In this document: piece after piece, positions 1 through 6,130 of the stretch | Layout of the letters: every line of letters starts with the position of its first letter | Numbering within the stretch: position 1 is the first letter of the stretch | Assembly: GCA_019246455.1 (NCBI GenBank) | Contig: JAFAQJ010000029.1 | Coordinates: 1-7,341, forward strand | DNA length: 7,341 nucleotides | Reading direction: 5' to 3' | Source: Pseudolabrys sp. | Lineage (GTDB): Bacteria; Pseudomonadota; Alphaproteobacteria; Rhizobiales; Xanthobacteraceae | Notes under the pieces: generated by a model | The model's input: only the letters and a program-made list of their open reading frames with translations | The model's database searches: none | What the model was told of the DNA's origin: nothing | Translations under genes and position numbers: made by a program

Positions 1-309
1 CCACGTTTCGGTGGCCCGCCGCAACAGATCGAAACGGTGCAGCAGGACGCCGCCCGCGACGCCGAAGAAGGTCAGCATGAGACCGGCAGTCAGGCATTCC
101 ACCATTGTCTGAAAAAACCGCGTCACCACGCGCTCCTCGACGATGACGCGCTTGAAGCTCGCCACGATTTCCGACGGCGGCGGCACGATAAACCGGCTGA
201 TGAGGTTGGAACGGATCAGGATCTCGACTACGGCGAAGAAGGCGACGAGCGAGAACACGCCGACGATCCGCGGCGCAAACGAGCTGCGATTGAGTGCCGC
301 CGCCGTCAC
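1..309 (-). CDS. ABC transporter permease, NitT/TauT (SsuC/TauC-like) type, N-terminal part
   Basis: This is the first 103 codons of an inner-membrane permease; the rest lies beyond base 1. It would form the membrane channel for the ATPase encoded just upstream. The start is GTG at 309, whose GTGA overlaps the TGA stop of the ATPase gene (306-308), giving translational coupling. A GGAG ribosome site lies 8 bases upstream (318-321). The product has a first hydrophobic segment at about residues 15-32, then a VPPPSEIV stretch (42-49) of the kind found after the first membrane helix in the SsuC/TauC/NrtB permease family. A second hydrophobic segment follows at about 73-90. The conserved EAA loop that contacts the ATPase would be further on and cannot be checked here. 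The family assignment rests on the VPPPSEIV motif, the membrane pattern and the partner ATPase. The substrate is unknown. Confidence 0.85.
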   Translation of the reverse strand, partial: MTAAALNRSSFAPRIVGVFSLVAFFAVVEILIRSNLISRFIVPPPSEIVASFKRVIVEERVVTRFFQTMVECLTAGLMLTFFGVAGGVLLHRFDLLRRATETW

Positions 310-1130
310 GCCCTGGTCTCCGGACGGGTTAGGACATGCTGCTCTTCATCAATCAAACCGCGGCTCGCCTCTTCGCGCAGGTCGTTCCAGATTTGTGCGA
401 CGTAACGGCCAAACGCTTCGCTGCCGACGATTTCCGAGGTCCGCGGTCGCGGCAGATCGATCTCGACCACGCGTTTCACCTTGCCGGGCCGGTAAGTCAT
501 CACCAGAATGCGGTCGGACATCTGCACCGCTTCGGTGATGTTGTGAGTGATGAGCAACGTCGTCTGGTGAAGTTCCTGCTGGATCTGCAGGACTTTGTCG
601 CCCAGAAGAAGTCGTGTCTGCTCATCAAGCGCGGCGAACGGCTCGTCCATCAGCAGAATTTTCGGCTCGGACGCCAGCGTGCGCGCGAGCGACACGCGCT
701 GGCGCATGCCACCGGATAGTTCGTGTGGATAGCGGTTCTCGAAACCGGTAAGCCCCACCATCGTGATAAATTTCCGCGCCCGTTTGATGCGCTCGGCTTT
801 CGGCAGTCCAATCAGTTCGAGTGGGAACGCGACGTTGTCAGTGACATTCCGCCAAGGAAACGTCGATTCCTCCTGGAACACCATGCCGATTGATTTGTGC
901 GGTCCGGTGATGGTTTCGCCGGCAACAGCAACGCGGCCGTCGTGATGCGTGAGTAAGCCACCGACTACATTAAAGACGGTGGACTTGCCGCAGCCGGACG
1001 GACCGATCACGGACAGGAATTCGCCGGGCCGAACGTCGAATGTCATGCCGTCAACCGCCACGACCGGGCCTTCTGCGGTTTCGAAGCGGACACGCAGGTC
1101 ATTCACTTCGAGGATCTGCGTTGACGCCAT
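306..1130 (-). CDS. ABC transporter ATP-binding protein, NitT/TauT (SsuB/TauB-like) family
   Basis: This is the cytoplasmic ATPase subunit of an importer; it hydrolyses ATP to drive uptake through the adjacent permease. All nucleotide-binding motifs are intact in the 274 residues: Walker A GPSGCGKST (43-51), Q-loop Gln86 in VFQEESTFPW, signature LSGGMRQR (138-145), Walker B ILLMDEP (158-164, Glu163 as catalytic base), D-loop ALDE (167-170) and switch His196 in ITHNITEA. The Q-loop sequence and the MTYRPGKV segment after the H-loop are typical of the nitrate/sulfonate/taurine importer group. The ATG start at 1130 is 7 bases after the TAG stop of the TPP-enzyme gene and has a weak TAGG ribosome site overlapping that stop. 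The stop overlaps the permease start. Importers of this group carry varied small organic anions, thiamine precursors or aromatic acids, so the substrate cannot be named from the ATPase. Confidence 0.96.
   Translation of the reverse strand: MASTQILEVNDLRVRFETAEGPVVAVDGMTFDVRPGEFLSVIGPSGCGKSTVFNVVGGLLTHHDGRVAVAGETITGPHKSIGMVFQEESTFPWRNVTDNVAFPLELIGLPKAERIKRARKFITMVGLTGFENRYPHELSGGMRQRVSLARTLASEPKILLMDEPFAALDEQTRLLLGDKVLQIQQELHQTTLLITHNITEAVQMSDRILVMTYRPGKVKRVVEIDLPRPRTSEIVGSEAFGRYVAQIWNDLREEASRGLIDEEQHVLTRPETRA
318..321 (-). promoter_or_regulatory. Ribosome binding site of the ABC permease
   Basis: Minus-strand GGAG lies 8 bases before the GTG at 309, inside the last codons of the ATPase gene. 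It supports the GTG start that overlaps the ATPase stop codon. Confidence 0.6.
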
Positions 1131-1137
1131 CGCGAGC

Positions 1138-2940
1138 CTATTTGGTCTTGCGCATGTCTTGGGTCATGGCGGCGGCATAACCGGGCTCAACCCGCACATC
1201 GACCACAGCAACCCGGCCGGCCTCGACGGCCGCGATGGCGTCATGGAACGCGCCGGGCAGATCTTTGATCGCAGTGACCGGTCCGAATCCCCTGGCACCC
1301 TGAGCGGCCCCCATCGCAGCGAGGTCGATATCGGGTTCGGAGATGCGCTGGCCGACCCAACGGTTTTCGACGGGACGGTTGCGCATGCGCGCCACGCGCT
1401 CCTGATGCAGCTCGTCGTTGAAGAAAGATCGGTTGTTCGCGGTGACGATCAGCAACGGAATTTTGTAATGGACGGCGGTCCAAATAGCGGTGACACCCAT
1501 CAGGAAATCGCCATCGCCGCAGACCGCGATCGTCATCCGGCTGGAGTCTTTCAACGCCAGTGCGGCGCCGACGCAAAGACCGGGACCGGCACCGACACCC
1601 CCACCGCCATCGGAACCGAGATAATCGAGCGGATGCCGGAACGGCCACGCCGCGCCGTTCCACGACAGCGGCAGGTGCGCCAGCGTCACGTCGCGCTCGC
1701 CCAGTGCCGCGCGCAGCGCGACGGCAAGATGATCGACCGTGAGCTTGTCGCCCGGCGCGATGAATTCGCGCGTCGCGCGTTTGGGCACCGTATGCGGTTT
1801 GACCGGGCCGAGGGCCTCAAGCAGCGCAGGCGCGGCGGTGTCCGGCTCGCAGGCGAGCATGACGTCGACCGTTGGCAGTGCCTGATAATCCATGCTCCAG
1901 CCGTTGTGAAGTTGATGGTCGATGGAGACCTGGATGATCTTCGCTTTGGTGCCGCCGGCGTGCTTGAAGGTGCCGGCGAGGTCCCACCAATCGAGACTGA
2001 GGATGACGTCGGCCTCCCGGATTGACCCAGCCGCGGCGGGAACGGGCGCGACCAGACCCGGTTCGCCACAATGCAAGGGATGATCGGTCGGGAACGCGGC
2101 GGCCACTTTGAGATCGGTGATGACTTGTGCGCCCAGTCGTTCAGCGAGCGCGATACGTTCGTCCCATGCCTTGACGCTGCGCGACACGCGCCCGGCGAGA
2201 ATGACGATGCGTTTGGCGCTCCGCAGCAAGTCAGCAGCGGCGGCGACCGCATCCGGCGCGGCGGCATCCGCGACCTTCGGCATCAGCCGCTGCGCGTCGA
2301 GCGGCGGCACCGGCTCCGGCAGTTTCATCTCTTGCATGCCGGCGTCGAGATTGACGTAGGTCGGACCGCGCGGCGCGGTGTTCGCGATCCACGCGGCGCG
2401 CAGGATGGATTCCTGCGCCGCGGCCGGCGAAGCGGGTTGATCGTCCCATTTGGTATAGTTGCGGATCAGGGCGCCCTGGTCGGCGGCGGTGTGAATCCAA
2501 TCGATCCAGGGGCGGCGCTTGACGGCATCCACGGGTCCAGTCGCGCCGAGGATCAAGATCGGCACGCGGTCGCCCCAGGCGTTGAAGATCGCCATCGTCG
2601 CGTGCATCAAGCCGACATTGGAATGTACCGCGACCGCCATCGCCTGGCCGGTCACCTTGGCATAGCCGTGTGCGATCGCGACGGCGCTCTCCTCGTGCAA
2701 ACAGAGCAGCATCTGCGGCTGCGTGTTGCCGAGATAGTTGACGATGCTGTCATGGAAGCCGCGATAGCTCGCGCCGGGATTGAGCGCGAGGTACGGAATT
2801 TTGGTGGCACGCAGCGCGTCGGCGACCACATCGCTGCCGAAACCGGCTTCGTTGACGCCAGCAGGCACAGGACGGTCAAGCGAAGAAATCGGCGCGCTGA
2901 CGGCGGTTTCGGTTACGGAACGACGTTTGGCGTCTGACAT
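1138..2940 (-). CDS. Thiamine-diphosphate-dependent enzyme, benzoylformate decarboxylase / acetolactate synthase superfamily
   Basis: The 600-residue protein has the three-domain layout of TPP-dependent 2-keto-acid enzymes. The N-terminal pyrimidine-binding domain (about 35-200) carries the TPP-activating glutamate in LHEESA (Glu83 or Glu84). A central domain (about 225-375) follows. The C-terminal diphosphate-binding domain (about 400-590) has the metal/TPP motif from GDG (475-477) to NN (502-503), with spacing normal for the family. Local resemblance to benzoylformate decarboxylase is notable: NPGASY (54-59), AVHSNVG with His106, FPTDHP (283-288) and AIWTAVHYKIP (485-495). No small regulatory subunit of acetolactate synthase is present, so biosynthetic IlvB is unlikely. 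It probably decarboxylates or ligates a 2-keto acid of unknown identity. A TTG at 2988 would add 16 residues, but the ATG at 2940 is preferred because AAGGG lies 6 bases before it. It is the first gene of a tight operon with the ABC ATPase and permease. Confidence 0.9.
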   Translation of the reverse strand: MSDAKRRSVTETAVSAPISSLDRPVPAGVNEAGFGSDVVADALRATKIPYLALNPGASYRGFHDSIVNYLGNTQPQMLLCLHEESAVAIAHGYAKVTGQAMAVAVHSNVGLMHATMAIFNAWGDRVPILILGATGPVDAVKRRPWIDWIHTAADQGALIRNYTKWDDQPASPAAAQESILRAAWIANTAPRGPTYVNLDAGMQEMKLPEPVPPLDAQRLMPKVADAAAPDAVAAAADLLRSAKRIVILAGRVSRSVKAWDERIALAERLGAQVITDLKVAAAFPTDHPLHCGEPGLVAPVPAAAGSIREADVILSLDWWDLAGTFKHAGGTKAKIIQVSIDHQLHNGWSMDYQALPTVDVMLACEPDTAAPALLEALGPVKPHTVPKRATREFIAPGDKLTVDHLAVALRAALGERDVTLAHLPLSWNGAAWPFRHPLDYLGSDGGGGVGAGPGLCVGAALALKDSSRMTIAVCGDGDFLMGVTAIWTAVHYKIPLLIVTANNRSFFNDELHQERVARMRNRPVENRWVGQRISEPDIDLAAMGAAQGARGFGPVTAIKDLPGAFHDAIAAVEAGRVAVVDVRVEPGYAAAMTQDMRKTK

Positions 2941-2946
2941 GGCCGG

Positions 2947-2951
2947 CCCTT
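2947..2951 (-). promoter_or_regulatory. Ribosome binding site of the TPP-enzyme gene
   Basis: Minus-strand AAGGG is 6 bases before the ATG at 2940. It decides between that ATG and the in-frame TTG at 2988, and so removes 16 residues that do not resemble the family. Confidence 0.7.
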
Positions 2952-2993
2952 GACACACGAACCCATTATCGGGTCGCCGAGCATCCAACGCGA

Positions 2994-4220
2994 TCAGCCT
3001 GCTTGACGCAACCTTGCCAGCACTTTGAGCCCGGCATAGCCGTCGACCGGCTCCATGCCGACCTTCTTTTGGAAAGCAACGATCGCTTTCACAGTATCGG
3101 AACCGGTGCGACCGTCGATGCCATCGGTCTTGAAGCCGCGCTCATTGAGGCGGCGCTGGATTTCCTTCACTTCGGCCAAGGTCGGCGGCCGTTCGCCGCC
3201 GGGAAATTCCTGCTTGAAGTGCCCGTCGCCCCGGATCAAATCGCCGAGGTGCAACAGCGCGAGCGTATAGCTCGACGATGGATTATAGGAGCGCACCGCG
3301 AAGAAATTCTGACCGAGCAGGAATGCGGGGCCTCCGGCGACCGGCTGCCACAGTTTCGCGTGATCGGTTTCACGTGGAAACGGCTTGCCATCGGCGCGGC
3401 GGATGCCGGCGGCGTGCCACTTCGCATAAGGCCGCTTGGTGCGATTATCGGCCATCCGCGCTTGCGATGGCGACAATTCGACCTCATAGCCCCAGGCTTC
3501 GCCGCGCTGATACTTGCCACGCTCCACGAGGTAACGCGCCGTGCCGGCCATCGCGTCGTCGGGTTTGCCGAACGGTGAGATCTTGCCGTCCTTGTCGTAG
3601 TCGACGCCGGTGTGCAGCCAGACTTCCGGCATCCACTGCGTGTGGCCCATCGCGCCGGCCCAGGACCCGATCATCGTCGACGGCTCTGCCCAATGGCGGT
3701 CGACGATCGTGAGGGCATTGAGGAGCTCTGCCTCCCAATAGGCGCGGCGGCGCGGCTCGCCATAAGCGAGCGCGGCGAGTGCTGGAATGATCGGCCGCAT
3801 GTATTTCGGGTTGTCGATGACGTCGCCGAACGAGGACTCCATGCCCCACAGGCCAAGCATCACATAGCGGTCGACGCCGTAGTCTTTTTCGATGCGAGTG
3901 AACAGCGCGTCGTATTCCTTGGCGCGCTCTTTTCCGGTGATGACACGCCATTCGGAGCAGCGGCGGTTGATGTACTGCCACATCTGCTCGGTGAATTCTG
4001 GCTGCGCGCGTTGTAACTCGTAGACGTTGGTGTCGGGCGTGACGTCCTTCATCACGCGATCGTAGGTCGCTTCCGAAATGCCGCGCTTGAGCGCGCGTGG
4101 CTTGAAGGCCTCGACCCAGCTCTGGAATCCGGCTGCTTGAGCGCGGGCGTTTAACGCCAGATAGGTGGCGACGGCAAAACCGGCGGCGAGAAATGTGCGG
4201 CGCGAGCCAATGATTCTCAT
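2994..4220 (-). CDS. Lytic murein transglycosylase (MltB-like SLT_2 domain) with C-terminal peptidoglycan-binding domain
   Basis: The enzyme cleaves the MurNAc-GlcNAc bond of peptidoglycan in the periplasm, leaving 1,6-anhydro ends. The 408-residue product starts with a signal sequence that looks Tat-type: SRRTFL at 6-11, a hydrophobic core to about residue 24, and likely cleavage after Ala-Gln-Ala (27-29). The catalytic domain spans about 30-330. The catalytic acid is Glu128 in WGMESSFG, followed by the substrate-groove motif GSWAGAMGHTQWMP (185-198) and YNPSSSY (312-318). A PG_binding_1 domain fills about 346-405, with EIQRRLNERGF and TGSDTVKAIVAFQ. I chose the ATG at 4220 because it places the twin arginines near the N terminus. 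An in-frame GTG at 4253 has GGAGG 12 bases upstream and cannot be excluded; it would add 11 residues. The gene lies 74 bases after the M23 peptidase gene on the same strand, so the two may form a cell-wall unit. Confidence 0.94.
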   Translation of the reverse strand: MRIIGSRRTFLAAGFAVATYLALNARAQAAGFQSWVEAFKPRALKRGISEATYDRVMKDVTPDTNVYELQRAQPEFTEQMWQYINRRCSEWRVITGKERAKEYDALFTRIEKDYGVDRYVMLGLWGMESSFGDVIDNPKYMRPIIPALAALAYGEPRRRAYWEAELLNALTIVDRHWAEPSTMIGSWAGAMGHTQWMPEVWLHTGVDYDKDGKISPFGKPDDAMAGTARYLVERGKYQRGEAWGYEVELSPSQARMADNRTKRPYAKWHAAGIRRADGKPFPRETDHAKLWQPVAGGPAFLLGQNFFAVRSYNPSSSYTLALLHLGDLIRGDGHFKQEFPGGERPPTLAEVKEIQRRLNERGFKTDGIDGRTGSDTVKAIVAFQKKVGMEPVDGYAGLKVLARLRQAG

Positions 4221-4265
4221 GGCGCGCAGTCTATTCGCCGCGCCCCCCCGCACAACCGGCCGCGA

Positions 4266-4270
4266 CCTCC
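4266..4270 (-). promoter_or_regulatory. Possible ribosome binding site of the lytic transglycosylase gene
   Basis: Minus-strand GGAGG is 12 bases before the GTG at 4253 and 45 bases before the ATG at 4220. The first spacing is long but possible and the second is too long. It is the only strong Shine-Dalgarno-like sequence ahead of this gene, so it leaves the start open. Confidence 0.4.
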
Positions 4271-4294
4271 TGTTTCTGAAACGTGGCTAATAGC

Positions 4295-6031
4295 TCAATC
4301 GTCGTCGCTGCGACGTTTATGGCGTTTCTTGCGTCGCATCTTCTTTTTCGCGGGGGGTTCGACTTTTTCAGCCTTCATGATTTCCGGCCTCTTGGCTTCG
4401 ACCGGCTTGGCGTCAGTCATGCTCTTGGGTTCCGCCGGCTTCGCTTCGGCGGTCGCGGCGGGCGGCGGGGTCGGATGCAGCACTACCGGCGGTTTGTCCG
4501 GAATGACAGGTGCCGGATCGCCCGCTTTGATTTCAGTGCCGCGGCCGCCGATCAGGTTTTCGTAGGAGGCCACGAGCGTCATATAATTGTTGACCCACAC
4601 CCAACCGACCTTGGTGAAAACCTGAAGATTGAAATGCAGGTGGTACGAGGTTCCGGATTCGTAGTCGCCCCACGTCGCGACCTTGCCCAGCACCTCGCCT
4701 TCCTTGACGGGGCGACCGGTGACGAGGCCGTCGTCGTCCATCATCTTCGGGTTCATGTGTAGATAGCGAAACCGCACATGCTCGTCGGCGGTGTTCCACG
4801 CGACATACGCGCCGAGATTACCTGGCGTGCGCCACATCAGCCCGTCATGTACGGCGAGAATCGTGTGCTGATAGGGCAGGCAGCGGTCACCGCCGTCATT
4901 GTCGATCACGCAGTTCGAAGGGCGCATATCCTGGCCCTGATGGCCGTATCCGCCGGGACACTGGCCGACGAGAAAGTCGCGCATCTCGCAGAAATTGTCG
5001 CGCCACGGATAATTGAAGTTCTCCGGATTCGATTCATTGAAGACCAGCGGTTTGTCGTTGACCTTGCAGTGATACGGCGCGTCGTGCGTCAGTCGGCCCA
5101 CGTGTCCGGTGCGGTAACAGTCGCCCCAATGCAGGAAGGATTGTGATTTGATGTAAGCCGGCGCCTCCATCGGGAAACGCACGCGCGCGTAGACGGTGTA
5201 GTCGGCGCGGCCTGGCATCTTGTGCCAGCCTGAATTCGGAATGAGATCGCCGGGACCATAGTAGGAAAAGCCATCTTTCGCCGGCTCGGTGGGGCGAGCC
5301 AGGTTTACTTTCGGTTCGGCGATCGTTTGGCCCGGCGTGCCGCCGACCGTGACCAAGCGATTGAGAAAACGGATAGCGACCGGGTCGGCCTCGCGGCAAC
5401 TGATGTATTTGCTCGATGGCCGCCGGTCGTAGCACTGGATCGAAACGACATAGGGCACGCCGAAGCGCTCGAACGCGTAGCGCACATGGTTCTCGCGCAG
5501 GATGCGCTTTATGCCGGGAAACTTGTCGGCAAGCTCTTTCGGTGGCGGGAATATTTCCTGATGGTTCGGATCGTCGAGATCGTAGGTGTAGGCTGCTCCT
5601 CCTAGCTCGATCTCGATCGGCTTTGGCCAATTGAACTTAAAGCCGGCTTCGCTCGGCTTGATCCAGAACGTCACGTCGTAGCCGGCCGGACCCGCCAGAA
5701 AGAATTTCGAGGGGAAGAAGTCGCCAAAGTATTTGTTTGACGTCGCAGCGTCCGCGCTGTCTGCGTCCCTATCCTTGCGGTAGGCGGCAAGATCGATCGG
5801 CAGCAGGACCGGCACCGTGCTCTTTTCGATCCCGGGAAACCGCGTGCCAAGCGCGGCGTTGAGCGGCGGGAAAGCGGCCGCTGCGTCGTCAGCAGCATCA
5901 GGAAGGGATTTCGCTGCCGCATTCCAATCGGCATTGGATGCGATAAAGCGCGGCGCGTGCATCTCGTCCGCCACAGCGGCCGAGCTTATAAAAAATACGA
6001 GCGCTGCTGCGCTATGCTTCAACGACACCAC
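4295..6031 (-). CDS. Secreted M23-family (LytM-like) metallopeptidase with a long uncharacterised N-terminal region
   Basis: The 578-residue product begins with a Sec signal peptide (hydrophobic 8-20, cleavage likely after Ala-Val-Ala at 19-21). Residues 22-340 form a region I do not recognise. The peptidase domain (about 355-490) carries the full LytM set: His364 and Asp368 in GHQGQD, His425 in RYLHM, and His464/His466 in YHLHFNL. In this family these bind zinc and activate water for cutting peptidoglycan cross-bridges. Eight cysteines (200, 212, 305, 322, 348, 358, 374, 384) could form disulfides in the periplasm. After about residue 500 comes a Pro/Ala/Lys/Glu-rich linker, ending in a strongly basic tail (562-574) and SDDD. 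The start is GTG at 6031, with GGGA 5 bases before it; the next codon (6028) is also GTG, and a TTG at 6022 is possible. It lies 99 bases after efp and 74 bases before the transglycosylase gene. Confidence 0.88.
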   Translation of the reverse strand: MVSLKHSAAALVFFISSAAVADEMHAPRFIASNADWNAAAKSLPDAADDAAAAFPPLNAALGTRFPGIEKSTVPVLLPIDLAAYRKDRDADSADAATSNKYFGDFFPSKFFLAGPAGYDVTFWIKPSEAGFKFNWPKPIEIELGGAAYTYDLDDPNHQEIFPPPKELADKFPGIKRILRENHVRYAFERFGVPYVVSIQCYDRRPSSKYISCREADPVAIRFLNRLVTVGGTPGQTIAEPKVNLARPTEPAKDGFSYYGPGDLIPNSGWHKMPGRADYTVYARVRFPMEAPAYIKSQSFLHWGDCYRTGHVGRLTHDAPYHCKVNDKPLVFNESNPENFNYPWRDNFCEMRDFLVGQCPGGYGHQGQDMRPSNCVIDNDGGDRCLPYQHTILAVHDGLMWRTPGNLGAYVAWNTADEHVRFRYLHMNPKMMDDDGLVTGRPVKEGEVLGKVATWGDYESGTSYHLHFNLQVFTKVGWVWVNNYMTLVASYENLIGGRGTEIKAGDPAPVIPDKPPVVLHPTPPPAATAEAKPAEPKSMTDAKPVEAKRPEIMKAEKVEPPAKKKMRRKKRHKRRSDDD

Positions 6032-6130
6032 TGCTTTCCCACAGGTCGCCGGGGTTGCAAGTTATCAACGGGTGGCGAGCGGTGCCAAGGGCGGTAGCCG
6101 ATAACCGCGAGGCGGATGGCTGCGGTGCTC
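6032..6130. other. Gap between efp and the M23 peptidase gene
   Basis: This is 99 bases between two minus-strand genes. I see no hairpin followed by a U-run, so no clear intrinsic terminator for efp. I also see no promoter close to consensus. A 6-base inverted pair, GTTATC (6061-6066) and GATAAC (6100-6105), is present but too short and too far apart to mean much. The gap is long enough to hold a promoter for the peptidase gene. Confidence 0.4.

Noticed and set aside
949..2025. Long open frame on the plus strand (358 codons) opposite the TPP-enzyme gene
   Set aside because: It overlaps a gene with clear catalytic motifs, its product is Arg/Gly/His-rich with no recognisable domain, and open antisense frames are expected in GC-rich coding DNA.
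2071..2937. Second plus-strand open frame (288 codons) opposite the TPP-enzyme gene
   Set aside because: It has the same antisense phase relation to the real gene and a low-complexity Arg/Gly/Asp composition, so it is a shadow frame.
2941..2988. TTG-initiated N-terminal extension of 16 residues on the TPP enzyme
   Set aside because: The ATG at 2940 has AAGGG at 6 bases, whereas the TTG would start only 5 bases after the preceding gene's stop and adds sequence unlike the family.
3003..4016. Plus-strand frames opposite the lytic transglycosylase
   Set aside because: They are the complement of a gene with intact catalytic Glu128 and peptidoglycan-binding domain, and their products are unlike any known protein.
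4272..4282. 11-base palindrome GTTTC-T-GAAAC between the M23 and transglycosylase genes
   Set aside because: The centre is a single base, so it cannot form an RNA hairpin. A chance occurrence is likely and no known operator was recognised.
6061..6105. Inverted GTTATC / GATAAC pair after efp as a possible terminator
   Set aside because: There are only 6 paired bases across a 33-base loop and no U-run, so it is not a plausible intrinsic terminator.
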